Positions 18,588-27,275 of a stretch of DNA of 64,000 bases are shown in pieces. The translations under genes were made by a program, and so were the position numbers. A model generated the notes under the pieces. That model saw only the letters and a list, made by a program, of their open reading frames with translations. It was not told the DNA's origin and ran no database searches. Source of the stretch: a virus; the IMG/VR virus record IMGVR_UViG_3300021963_007714, positions 45,029 to 109,028 of that record, one strand, 5' to 3'. Each line of letters begins with the position of its first letter. Position 1 is the first letter of the stretch.

Positions 18588-18970
18588 AAATACAAGAGCT
18601 ATTAGGCGAACAAACCATAGGAACTTCAGGCTCTACTACAGGACCGGTAGGAACTGTATCACAGGTTAGTCAAAAACCCAGTGATAAACCTATGACCGCT
18701 ACTAGCACACAACAAGACTCAACTACAAAAAATCTAGACAATCTATTAAAACAAAATCAAATCAATGTGAAAAATACAGATGATTTTTTAAGAGCTTTTG
18801 ACGCCATACAACAAAAGCAACCTATCAATAATCTTCCACCTGAGCAACAAAAGGCCATAGGTGACTATACCAAAGCTACTATTAATCGTCCTGGTTTACC
18901 TACACAAATGGCTTCTATAATGAAGTCTATAAAAACTGCTAATACAAACAACACAGCTAAACCTGCTTGA
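18584..18970 (+). CDS. Capsid-targeting-like small protein
   Basis: 128 aa, low complexity, rich in Gln, Thr, Ser, Asn and Lys. The N-terminus MKIQELLGEQ resembles T4 internal-protein capsid-targeting sequences, in which the prohead protease cuts after (L/I)xE; LGE fits. The rest is mostly disordered, with a Q-rich helical patch (AIQQKQPINNLPPEQQKAIG). I infer packaging in the prohead, either as a core component or as an injected internal protein. No enzymatic function is visible. The start overlaps the preceding stop. Confidence 0.6.
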   Translation: MKIQELLGEQTIGTSGSTTGPVGTVSQVSQKPSDKPMTATSTQQDSTTKNLDNLLKQNQINVKNTDDFLRAFDAIQQKQPINNLPPEQQKAIGDYTKATINRPGLPTQMASIMKSIKTANTNNTAKPA

Positions 18971-18971
18971 T

Positions 18972-19442
18972 ATGAAATCTATTCCAACTAATCTAGTTCA
19001 TGAGCTTTCTATTATCAAACAGAATGTCAAGCGTGAACTAAAAAAGAAAGGTATGGTCCCCGCCAGAACTACCAAGGATGGTAATGTTCAGGTAGGAAAT
19101 TATGTAATCGAAAAAGATTCAAATGATCTTTTTCTAATCAAAGATATTGACGGCATATCTTTATATGAAAAAATTAATCTGGCACAATCTGCTATAATAT
19201 TGGCTAATAATCTAGCTCTTGGTATTAAAACAACACATGATATTTTATTCTACGACAATTATTATGGGCATTATCTCTTTAGTGAACAACATTGTAAACA
19301 TCTTTATGATAAATCCAGAGCTAGAAAAGATTATGACCAGGCAGAAATAGTGTTTGAAAAATTAACTACTTCTAGGTTAAAGAAGAAATATTACTACAAT
19401 ATTATTACGTCAGGATTTGATAAACTGATGAAAATAGTATAA
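18972..19442 (+). CDS. Conserved-type T4-like phage protein, unknown function
   Basis: 156 aa, starting one nucleotide after the previous stop. The N-terminal helix (ELSIIKQNVKRELKKKGMVP) is followed by NYVIEKDSNDLFLIKD and a helical region with LAQSAIILANNLALG. The tail is rich in Lys and Tyr. This arrangement recalls a small protein seen beside head genes in T4-like cyanophages. No catalytic motif is seen. The next late promoter overlaps its last codons. Confidence 0.6.
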   Translation: MKSIPTNLVHELSIIKQNVKRELKKKGMVPARTTKDGNVQVGNYVIEKDSNDLFLIKDIDGISLYEKINLAQSAIILANNLALGIKTTHDILFYDNYYGHYLFSEQHCKHLYDKSRARKDYDQAEIVFEKLTTSRLKKKYYYNIITSGFDKLMKIV

Positions 19443-19445
19443 ATA
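19438..19445 (+). promoter_or_regulatory. T4-type late promoter (TATAAATA)
   Basis: Perfect octamer overlapping the end of the preceding gene, 22 nt before the ATG at 19468. Confidence 0.78.
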
Positions 19446-19467
19446 AATGAAATAATTTGGAATAATC

Positions 19468-21042
19468 ATGAAAACCGAAGATTTCAACAAAAAAATTGAT
19501 AGTAAAAAGCTGAGAGAATCAATTTCCAAAAAATTTGGCGTTGAGCTTCAGTTTGATCATTATAATAGAGAACAATTAGAAGATTATAGAAATAAACTTC
19601 GTACAAGAATTTTTCAAGCAGAAGGATCTTCAGGTATAAATGATTTACTCAATAACGAATCATATCAGAAAGATAAAGCAATTTTACAATTGCTCAACAC
19701 AAGGATTAAAGAGATGCTAGGCGAAGACCTTAAAAAATTAAGAGATAAAATTGATGCTTTGGAAGAAGCAAAAAAAGGTGTTCGCGCACCTAAATATACA
19801 AAGAAAGCCAAAGGTGCTAACGACGGCAATCTTGCTAATAATTATCCTCCATTTGATAAAGTTACCAGAGGCGATGTAATCGCTGGTGCTACTGGTAAAG
19901 ATCAAAAGGGCGGCAATAAGAAAGATGTAAAAGCTGACGAAGGACGCCGTATTTCAGGCAAAGGCTATGACAATCCTGAGCATGATAGTAAACCGCCAGA
20001 GGGCAAAGTTCCCTTTACCAGTTTCCATCAAGGCAAGCAAGGTGATCAAGCAGCAAGACTACATGCCACACAGGTCAAAGGTAAGTTGGTCAAGGGCAAG
20101 GCACAGAGCGCCAAGCAGGATGAGCCAGGTGTAAAAGAAGAAAAGTTTGATCCGTTAAAGCACGTTAAAAATCCTACACCGGGTGAAAAGAAAGCCGCTA
20201 AAGATGTTAAACGTAGTAGCTATGCTGATCGTGCCGCAATGTTAAGATCAGCAGAAAAAGATGGACGCTTAAAAGAAGCCGATGACAAGTGTAATCACAC
20301 ACCAAAAGGTAAGAAATGTCCAGTCCATGGCCTAAAAGAGTGCGGCACAATGGAAGGCAAGGACGAAGGTAAGCCAGGCAAGAACTTTGCTAAGATCGCC
20401 AAGAAAGCAGGCGAGAAGTATGGCAGCAAGGCAGCAGGCGAGCGTGTAGCAGGCGCTGTCCGTCAAAAATTAAAGAAGGCTGGTAAGTTAGAAGAATCTA
20501 ATCTAATCTTCAAGCGTAATGTTCGCACAGTGAACGAAAGCTTAGCCTATCTACTCAGTGAAAATGAAGAAGAAAAAGCAAAGAGCATCACAGCAGCTGG
20601 TGATATTGTAAATGATTTTACTAGTTGGATGCAGCGTGTAGGCCAATATCAAACCAAATCAATGATTGAACTTGCTGATAAGATTCGCAGTGATTTTGGT
20701 CCAGCAGAAGCTGAAGCATTTAAGCAGGCTGTAGGCCCAGCTCTAAGTGCAACATTAGAACTACTAACTCAACAGCGTGAAATAATCAGTAACGCAGTAG
20801 CAGCACTGGCCGGAGAACAAATGCCTACAGAACCAATGGGCATGGAACCAGGAGCTGATATGTCTGAACCAGGAATGGACGCTGCTGAACCAGACATGAT
20901 GAATGAACCACCTAGCGATGAGTTTGCCGCAGCAGACGCAGCAGCAGGCGGCGCTGAAGCAGCTGGTCGTGAAATGCGTGAAAGCAAGTTTGCTCGCAAA
21001 CTGGCAGAAAGTCATAGCATTATCAGCAAACTAGCAAGATGA
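19468..21042 (+). CDS. Head-associated (prohead core type) protein with Cys/His motif
   Basis: 524 aa. Residues 1-90 are helical (FDHYNREQLEDYRNKLRTRI), a pattern I associate with head-related proteins of T4-like cyanophages. Residues about 100-270 are low-complexity Lys/Gly/Asp-rich. Around 275-290 there is a possible zinc motif, CNHTPKGKKCPVHGLKEC. A KLEES site fits LxE-type prohead-protease cleavage. The C-terminal 150 aa contain a long helix (NDFTSWMQRVGQYQTKSMI) and an acidic Met/Pro/Glu/Ala tail. The composition suits a prohead core or packaged protein. The stop overlaps the next start. Confidence 0.6.
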   Translation: MKTEDFNKKIDSKKLRESISKKFGVELQFDHYNREQLEDYRNKLRTRIFQAEGSSGINDLLNNESYQKDKAILQLLNTRIKEMLGEDLKKLRDKIDALEEAKKGVRAPKYTKKAKGANDGNLANNYPPFDKVTRGDVIAGATGKDQKGGNKKDVKADEGRRISGKGYDNPEHDSKPPEGKVPFTSFHQGKQGDQAARLHATQVKGKLVKGKAQSAKQDEPGVKEEKFDPLKHVKNPTPGEKKAAKDVKRSSYADRAAMLRSAEKDGRLKEADDKCNHTPKGKKCPVHGLKECGTMEGKDEGKPGKNFAKIAKKAGEKYGSKAAGERVAGAVRQKLKKAGKLEESNLIFKRNVRTVNESLAYLLSENEEEKAKSITAAGDIVNDFTSWMQRVGQYQTKSMIELADKIRSDFGPAEAEAFKQAVGPALSATLELLTQQREIISNAVAALAGEQMPTEPMGMEPGADMSEPGMDAAEPDMMNEPPSDEFAAADAAAGGAEAAGREMRESKFARKLAESHSIISKLAR

Positions 21043-21398
21043 AAATTGTAGAGCTCTTTGAAGATCCAACTTATGACGTTGGATCTCTTAGAAGTGCTTT
21101 GGCTGTAAGACAGGGCCAGGCTCGTAAATCAGGCCTGGCCAAAGAATTACCACTCAGTGTAATAAAAGATATAGCTCGTGATCTAGGTATTAGTATCACT
21201 GACTTAGATACACTAAAACAATTCAAAGATAAAATTGATCCAGCTGGTGATGTTTTTGATATCACCGACCAAGGATCTATATTACTCAAAAATCCAGATA
21301 AATTAGCCCACTTAACCAAAGGTGGGGGTCCTAGTGTAGATGCAATGGCCAGCAGTAATGCTAAAACTATTGGATCTGCTCACGGCTCAAAAATTTGA
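21039..21398 (+). CDS. Capsid-targeting-like protein
   Basis: 119 aa starting in an ATGA overlap with the preceding gene. MKIVELFEDP matches the capsid-targeting pattern (hydrophobic residues, Glu, then LFE as an LxE cleavage site). The remainder is a small globular protein with SVIKDIARDLGISITDLDTL and KFKDKI-like helices and a Gly/Ser-rich tail. Together with the upstream gene it forms a late head-related pair. Function after packaging is unknown. Confidence 0.6.
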   Translation: MKIVELFEDPTYDVGSLRSALAVRQGQARKSGLAKELPLSVIKDIARDLGISITDLDTLKQFKDKIDPAGDVFDITDQGSILLKNPDKLAHLTKGGGPSVDAMASSNAKTIGSAHGSKI

Positions 21399-21422
21399 CA
21401 TCTTAAAATTAATCTGTATAAT
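21395..21422 (+). promoter_or_regulatory. Sigma70-type promoter, near consensus
   Basis: TTGACA (21395-21400), 16-bp spacer, TATAAT (21417-21422). Both hexamers are perfect. It overlaps the end of the preceding late gene and directs transcription into the exonuclease gene, suggesting early expression of that gene. Confidence 0.88.
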
Positions 21423-21432
21423 TATTAGGAAT

Positions 21433-22140
21433 ATGAATAATTATATCCCACCTCCCTTCGTCGAACGATTTCAATATAAAAATTGTAAACAAATAAATGA
21501 TCCTGTAACTCGTAAACGTGTTTATCTAACACCAGACGGTGAAAGATTGCCCAGTGTAACAACCATACTGAGCGCAACCAAAGACATGACTGCACTAAAT
21601 GAATGGCGTGATAGAATAGGACATGAAAAGGCTCAGCAGATTACCACAGAGGCTGCTGGCGTGGGCACAGCCATGCACGGAAACTTGGAAAGATTTATAG
21701 CTGGTCTACAACGCCAACCCGGTAATAATCCAGTTCATGTTCAAGCCAACAAGATGGCTGATATAATTATTGAGAATGGTCTAAAGCATGTAAATGAAGT
21801 CTGGGCTATGGAACAGAGCTTATACTTTCCTGGACTTTATAGTGGAACCACTGACCTTGTTGGTGTGTTTAAAGGTAATCCTGCGGTAATGGATCATAAA
21901 CAGACCAATAAACCTAAAAAAGAAGCCTGGATTGACGACTACAAAATACAACTTGTAGCTTATATCATGGCTCATAATACGGTTTATGGCACAGATATCA
22001 GAGAAGGACATGTATTCATGTGCTCTAGAGATCTTCAATATCAGCAATTCGATCTATGGCCTGACGAATATCTACATTGGCAAAACAAATGGTTAGACAA
22101 GGTTGAAGAGTTCTATAACTTAGAAAAGGCAAGAGCTTAA
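21433..22140 (+). CDS. PD-(D/E)XK superfamily exonuclease
   Basis: 235 aa. The start at 21433 was chosen because it follows the promoter and an AGGA site; an in-frame ATG at 21340 lies upstream of the promoter. Motifs seen: RLPSVTTILSATKD near the N-terminus, GVGTAMHGNLERFI, then GTTDLVGVFKG followed by VMDHKQTNKPKKE, which supplies the acidic residue and DxK core of Cas4/RecB-like nucleases, and YKIQLVAYIMAHN. T4-like cyanophages carry a similar exonuclease. It probably acts in recombination or DNA degradation early in infection. Confidence 0.8.
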   Translation: MNNYIPPPFVERFQYKNCKQINDPVTRKRVYLTPDGERLPSVTTILSATKDMTALNEWRDRIGHEKAQQITTEAAGVGTAMHGNLERFIAGLQRQPGNNPVHVQANKMADIIIENGLKHVNEVWAMEQSLYFPGLYSGTTDLVGVFKGNPAVMDHKQTNKPKKEAWIDDYKIQLVAYIMAHNTVYGTDIREGHVFMCSRDLQYQQFDLWPDEYLHWQNKWLDKVEEFYNLEKARA

Positions 22141-22154
22141 ACAACTTCTCTACT

Positions 22155-22162
22155 GATAAATA
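22155..22162 (+). promoter_or_regulatory. T4-type late promoter variant (GATAAATA)
   Basis: GATAAATA, 22 nt before the tailspike ATG at 22185, with AAGGGG between as ribosome binding site. Confidence 0.68.
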
Positions 22163-22184
22163 TCCTATAAGGGGATATAATTCT

Positions 22185-24260
22185 ATGGCTGTGGTAGAGA
22201 TCAGTAAACTTCAAGTCCGTCGCGGACAGGAAAACCAAACTGGTGTTCCAGTTTTAGACAGTGGTGAATTTGGCTGGGCCAGTGACACTGAAAACCTTTA
22301 TATTGGCCTTAGACGAATTGACGGTGGCGCACGAGATGCCAATGTAAGGATTCTTACAGAAAATGACTTAAGAAATTTCTTTTCTTCTTCTAGTAATCTA
22401 ACAGGCCTTAATACCAGCAGTATATATACCTTTAGAGACGGAACTGGTATTGCTACTACTACCACTGTTTTCAATCCTGTCCCTGCTGCAATATTAGAAG
22501 AATGGTCTAGAACAGTACAAAACAAATTAGACGACATCGTTAATGTAAAAGATTTCGGTGCTGCCGGAGATGGTCTAAATGATGATTCTGGTCCTATTCA
22601 AGCTGCTATAACCAGCTTGTTTTTATCAGATCGCTGGAGTGCTGATCTATCACTTTCTACAGGCACAGAAAAAGTTTTATATTTTCCTAAGGGCGATTAT
22701 AGAATAAGTCAAAGGATTTATATACCCGGCAAAACGAAAATTGTTGGGGAGGGTAAGGATAGCACTTTTGTTATTCAAACCAATAACAATGTCAGTTTTT
22801 TTGCTAGTGTAGGTAATGATGCGCAAACAAATCCTGGCACAGCAGATTTTTTCCCTGTGAATACTTTGGCTAGTCCTGATTATATCGGTATAGAGAAAAT
22901 GACCCTTATTCACAAAGGTTCAAGCATCAGTTCCGGACAGCCTTTCATTCAATTAAATTGTTCTAGTCATAGCTATGTTCGTGATGTAAAAATGGTAGGA
23001 CTTTATACAAGCACTACTACAGTGAGTGTTACATCATATGCGGGTATAGAACTGAGAGGATTAAGAGGGGCAGATAAATCACAACATATATCTATTGAGA
23101 ATTGCGAATTTGAAAAACTATATACTGGAATTATAAGCAATTATGATATAGATCATATAGCAATTGATAATAATTATTTTTATGATTTAGATAGGGCAGT
23201 GGTTTTTTGTGATACTCCTGCATATACAGATCCTATAAGTGGAGATACTCGACGATTTACTGATTACGGACCTCGTTTTGCTAAGATAACAAATAATTAT
23301 TTTGATAACATTTTTAGACATGGAATTTATGTAGGCGCAGGTGGGGGTATTACTTCTACAATGACCGGTACATATCATGTCAGTATGAATAATACCTTTG
23401 TAAAAGTTGGTAATATCGTTGATCATCTTATGACTAACGACACAGGAACGTCAGTAATAAAATTTATACCAAATAATAATATCAGCAGGAATGATTATTT
23501 TTACAGATACGATTATGAATTAACCACTGTTGATGCCACGACTTCTACCTTTGTTCAACTAGTAGAAGGTAATACTGCAATAGAAAGTGATGTGGTTAGA
23601 ACTACAAGAGTTGCAGCGAATACTTCTGCTACAGCGATGTTATTGCCAATTACAGGAAATCCACAATATGTTACAGTCAAGTATCATATGTATAATTTTG
23701 CTAGCGGTGGTGATCTAGTAGATCGTAGAGGCAACCTAGATATATATGTTAGTTCTGGAGCTGTACCTACTATAAGTTTTACAGATAATTATAACTATTT
23801 TACCAATGATGCCAGTTCTTATTCAGATTGGATAACAAGCATCAACAGTTCGAAAAGATTTTATCAAATTAAGTTATGGAATAAATCACCTACTGGCACA
23901 GGCGCTACTTTTAATGTGACAAATAATAATGTTTTGAGCACTGGTACTTATAGCACAGTTACATTGGTATCAGGTGGAACTAACTACCAAGTAGGCGATG
24001 TTATAACCTTAGATGGCACATGGTTCGGTACAAGCACAGTATTCACGTACTCTACTACTACCAGCCTAAATTCTGTGTACGTAACGGTAACAGCACTTAC
24101 AGGTTCTGCTGTGGCTTCAGGCGGATTTACATTTACCGGTATTGCTGCTACAATAACTAATACCACTACATTCTTTATCAGCACTTCTACAAACAGTCGT
24201 GCTGGTGGCGCTGGTAGTGCTTTATTTTTAGATCACCAATTGAGTATAATGACTGTTTAA
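22185..24260 (+). CDS. Tailspike or fibre with pectate-lyase-type beta-helix
   Basis: 691 aa. Residues 1-60 (ISKLQVRRGQENQTGVPVLD, GEFGWASDTENLYIG) match the N-terminal adaptor common in phage receptor-binding proteins of the major-tropism-determinant type. A Pectate_lyase_3-like beta-helix begins near 120 with VKDFGAAGDGLNDDSGPIQAAI and YFPKGDYRIS, IPGKTKIVGEG. The C-terminal part is Thr/Ser-rich with a VSGGTNYQVGDVITLDG module. The fold commonly binds or cleaves surface polysaccharide. Catalytic residues cannot be assigned by eye. Confidence 0.8.
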   Translation: MAVVEISKLQVRRGQENQTGVPVLDSGEFGWASDTENLYIGLRRIDGGARDANVRILTENDLRNFFSSSSNLTGLNTSSIYTFRDGTGIATTTTVFNPVPAAILEEWSRTVQNKLDDIVNVKDFGAAGDGLNDDSGPIQAAITSLFLSDRWSADLSLSTGTEKVLYFPKGDYRISQRIYIPGKTKIVGEGKDSTFVIQTNNNVSFFASVGNDAQTNPGTADFFPVNTLASPDYIGIEKMTLIHKGSSISSGQPFIQLNCSSHSYVRDVKMVGLYTSTTTVSVTSYAGIELRGLRGADKSQHISIENCEFEKLYTGIISNYDIDHIAIDNNYFYDLDRAVVFCDTPAYTDPISGDTRRFTDYGPRFAKITNNYFDNIFRHGIYVGAGGGITSTMTGTYHVSMNNTFVKVGNIVDHLMTNDTGTSVIKFIPNNNISRNDYFYRYDYELTTVDATTSTFVQLVEGNTAIESDVVRTTRVAANTSATAMLLPITGNPQYVTVKYHMYNFASGGDLVDRRGNLDIYVSSGAVPTISFTDNYNYFTNDASSYSDWITSINSSKRFYQIKLWNKSPTGTGATFNVTNNNVLSTGTYSTVTLVSGGTNYQVGDVITLDGTWFGTSTVFTYSTTTSLNSVYVTVTALTGSAVASGGFTFTGIAATITNTTTFFISTSTNSRAGGAGSALFLDHQLSIMTV

Positions 24261-24694
24261 TGTTTAAGTTGGACCTAGACCAAAGACTAGATTTTTGGTT
24301 GAATTTTAGAAGAACATTTGATAATACTAAAGATCCTCTACAAGAGGTTAGTAATCTTTGGGTTTCCGCCCCTTTTATACCAAAAAATCATAAAATTGAT
24401 CCATTTAATAGCCAAAGCTGGCCTACACCATGGGAAATCGTTTCAGAAAATAGATATGATGATTTCACTAGAGCCTTAATGATAGGCTGGACATTAAAAT
24501 TGAGCAAAAAATATTGTGATTCCAATATAATAATTAAAACTTATATAGACAAAGAGAGACAAAGAGAATATAATATGGTCTGTATAGATGATATCTGGGT
24601 GCTTAATTATAGTGATCATGGTCCTGTAGGCATTGAATCTATTCCTGAATCGTTTAGGCTGGAAAACCTTATAGAACTTCAGGCACCGAGGTAA
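24260..24694 (+). CDS. Conserved-type phage protein, unknown function
   Basis: 144 aa, starting at the last base of the tailspike stop codon (TAATG). Aromatic-rich segments (LDLDQRLDFWLNFRRTFD, PWEIVSENRYDDFTRALMIGW) suggest a compact folded protein. Proteins of this type sit next to tail genes in T4-like cyanophages by recall. A chaperone or connector for the tailspike is possible, given the coupling, but unproven. Confidence 0.6.
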   Translation: MFKLDLDQRLDFWLNFRRTFDNTKDPLQEVSNLWVSAPFIPKNHKIDPFNSQSWPTPWEIVSENRYDDFTRALMIGWTLKLSKKYCDSNIIIKTYIDKERQREYNMVCIDDIWVLNYSDHGPVGIESIPESFRLENLIELQAPR

Positions 24695-24726
24695 ATATCT
24701 CATCCAAACAAAAAGAGGTAGGTTCT

Positions 24727-27042
24727 ATGATCACAGTGGTCAAGAGGAACGGGGATCGTGTTCCCCTAGATATTAGTAAGATACAGAGACAGGTAGCAAA
24801 TGCGTGTAAGGGCATAGACGGTGTGAGCCCAAGCATGATAGAAATTAAGGCACAGATTGAATTACATGATGGAATGACCACAAAAACCATAGATGAATTG
24901 CTACTAAAGGCTATGGTCAATCTCATAGATGAATCAGAAAATCCAGAAATAAACAATGTTAACTATCAATATGTAGCAGGTCGCCAGCGTGTCAGTATGC
25001 TGCGAAAAGAAGTTTATGGAAAGTATGAACCAGATAGTCTTTATGAAATCGTCAAAAGAAACGTAGAGTTTGGTATGTATACTGCTGATCTTCTTTCATG
25101 GTACAGCGAAGAGGATTGGAAAACCATTGAGTACTTTATTGATCATGATAAAGACCAAAATTATACCTATGCGGCAATAGCACAACTTTGTGAAAAATAT
25201 CTTGTACAAAATCGTGCCACAGGGCAAATTTTCGAAACCCCTCAGATACGATATGCCATTGCCGCTGCTACTGCTTTTCACAACGAACCAAAAGATCGTA
25301 GATTAAAGTATGTAAAGGACTATTATGAGTGCGCTTCAGATGGTCATTTCACTCTTGCCACCCCTGTGCTTGCTGGGCTTGGCACTACTACTAAACAGTT
25401 CAGCTCTTGCGTTCTTATCAGTAGTGATGATACCCTTGATAGCATATTCGCTGCTGGCGAAATGATGGCCAAGTATGCTAGTAAACGTGCTGGCATTGGT
25501 TTGGAAATTGGTCGTATCCGCCCACTTGGTGCCCCCATTCGTAATGGCGAAATCAAGCACACAGGAATGATCCCATTTCTAAAGAAATGGTTTAGCGATC
25601 TACGCAGTTGTAGCCAAGGTGGAATACGTAATGCAAGTTGTACGGTAACTTTTCCCATCTGGCACTATCAATTTGAAGATCTTATTGTGCTAAAGAATAA
25701 TCAGGGCACAGAAGAAACTCGTGTGCGCCAAATGGATTACTCAGTTGTGGTAAATTCTCTATTTTGGAATCGGTTTAAGAATAAAGAAAATATTACATTA
25801 TTGGATCCACACGAAGTCCCAGATTTATATGAAGCATACTACAGAGACAGCAAAGAATTTGAAAAACTATATCTACGCTATGAGCAAGATAAGACAAAAA
25901 AGAAAAAAGTATTATCAGCGGATGAGATATTCAAAAATGGAATTCTTAAGGAAAGAACTGACACTGGTAGAATATACCTTGTCAATATTGACAACGTCAT
26001 CCAACAAGGGCCCTTTGATACAAGCACTGACCCGATATATCAATCAAATCTATGCCAGGAGATACTACTACCCACGAAACCTTTCCAAAGAATTGAAGAC
26101 GCTAATGGACGAATTGCTCTTTGCACACTTGGGTCGATTAACTGGGGTTCATTCCGTGGTCCGCAGGATATGCGCAAGGCCTGTAGGATCCTGGTAAGAA
26201 GTCTCAGTAATCTACTCAGCTATCAAGACTTTCTATCTGTACAAAGTCAATTGGCTAACGAAGACTTTGAACCATTGGGTGTAGGTATTACTAATTTAGC
26301 CTATTGGCACGCACGTAAAGGACTAAGGTACGGAGAAAAGGACAGTCTTGCAGAGGTTAGGCGTTGGATGGAACATCAGGCATTCTATCTTACAGAGATC
26401 AGTGTAGAGCTAGCAGAAGAAAGAGGTGCCTGTAAACGCAGTCAATATAGCTTTTATGGCAAAGGCGTATTTCCTTGGGAAAGAAGAAATAAAAATGTAG
26501 ATGAACTTACAGATTTTAAGCCTTCTCTAGATTGGGAACCTCTTAGGGTGAAAATGAAGAAACATGGTATTAGGAATGGTACCTTAATGGCTGTAGCCCC
26601 AGTTGAATCTAGTTCTGTTGTACTAAACAGCACTAATGGCATTGAAATGCCTATGGAACTAATTAGTGTAAAAGAAAGTAAGGCAGGCAGTTTCGTACAG
26701 GTAGTACCAGAATATAGAAGATTAAAAAATAGATATGAATTGATGTGGGAACAAAAAGACTGCCTAGGTTATCTAAAAACCGCCGCGGTTTTGGCAGCAT
26801 ATATAGATCAAAGTCTTAGCACAAATACTTTTTATAATCCAGCACACTTTGTTAGCGGCAAGGTGCCAGCTACCCTTGTTGCTAAAAATCTAATGCTGGC
26901 CTATAAGTGGGGAATCAAAACCATATACTATAGTTTAATTAACAAGGTTGGGGCCAAGAGTGATGTAATCACAGCTACAACTATTAAGAGCGTTATTGAA
27001 CTAGACGAATCGGAAGAAAATTGTGAGGCATGTGTACTATGA
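24727..27042 (+). CDS. nrdA: Class Ia ribonucleotide reductase, alpha (large) subunit
   Basis: 771 aa, a usual length. It reduces ribonucleoside diphosphates to deoxy forms with NrdB, feeding phage DNA synthesis. An ATP-cone-like N-terminus (VVKRNGDRVPLDISKIQRQV) is followed by the catalytic barrel: FSSCVL holds the first redox cysteine, NLCQEI the Asn, thiyl-radical Cys and Glu, and ALCTLGSIN the second redox cysteine. The C-terminal NCEACVL gives the swinging Cys pair. RBS GAGGT precedes ATG 24727. It heads an operon with nrdB and a glutaredoxin that can recharge it. A weak late-promoter-like sequence lies just upstream. Confidence 0.96.
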   Translation: MITVVKRNGDRVPLDISKIQRQVANACKGIDGVSPSMIEIKAQIELHDGMTTKTIDELLLKAMVNLIDESENPEINNVNYQYVAGRQRVSMLRKEVYGKYEPDSLYEIVKRNVEFGMYTADLLSWYSEEDWKTIEYFIDHDKDQNYTYAAIAQLCEKYLVQNRATGQIFETPQIRYAIAAATAFHNEPKDRRLKYVKDYYECASDGHFTLATPVLAGLGTTTKQFSSCVLISSDDTLDSIFAAGEMMAKYASKRAGIGLEIGRIRPLGAPIRNGEIKHTGMIPFLKKWFSDLRSCSQGGIRNASCTVTFPIWHYQFEDLIVLKNNQGTEETRVRQMDYSVVVNSLFWNRFKNKENITLLDPHEVPDLYEAYYRDSKEFEKLYLRYEQDKTKKKKVLSADEIFKNGILKERTDTGRIYLVNIDNVIQQGPFDTSTDPIYQSNLCQEILLPTKPFQRIEDANGRIALCTLGSINWGSFRGPQDMRKACRILVRSLSNLLSYQDFLSVQSQLANEDFEPLGVGITNLAYWHARKGLRYGEKDSLAEVRRWMEHQAFYLTEISVELAEERGACKRSQYSFYGKGVFPWERRNKNVDELTDFKPSLDWEPLRVKMKKHGIRNGTLMAVAPVESSSVVLNSTNGIEMPMELISVKESKAGSFVQVVPEYRRLKNRYELMWEQKDCLGYLKTAAVLAAYIDQSLSTNTFYNPAHFVSGKVPATLVAKNLMLAYKWGIKTIYYSLINKVGAKSDVITATTIKSVIELDESEENCEACVL

Positions 27043-27275
27043 TAGAAGAACAAATTGAAGACGGTACCCCTAAACGGGACGTAATAACTAAATGGCTTGC
27101 CTATTATGGCATCCATGAATATGTAGAAATAGAAGATGAGGCTCTAGACTTTTTATGTATGGCTCTAATGAAGCCTGATGTCAAGGCCGTTAGGTTAAAC
27201 GGAGAAGGTGGTATCGTAATAGAATATGATGAAGATAACCCATGGGATACAGAATATGTCACACGACCAGTATAA
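27039..27275 (+). CDS. Small acidic protein between nrdA and nrdB
   Basis: 78 aa, starting in an ATGA overlap with nrdA and ending 20 nt inside nrdB. The sequence is acidic (YVEIEDEALDFLCMALMKPD, GGIVIEYDEDNPWD). Position and coupling suggest a role tied to the reductase, for example an assembly or regulatory partner, but no known domain is visible. Confidence 0.65.
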   Translation: MIEEQIEDGTPKRDVITKWLAYYGIHEYVEIEDEALDFLCMALMKPDVKAVRLNGEGGIVIEYDEDNPWDTEYVTRPV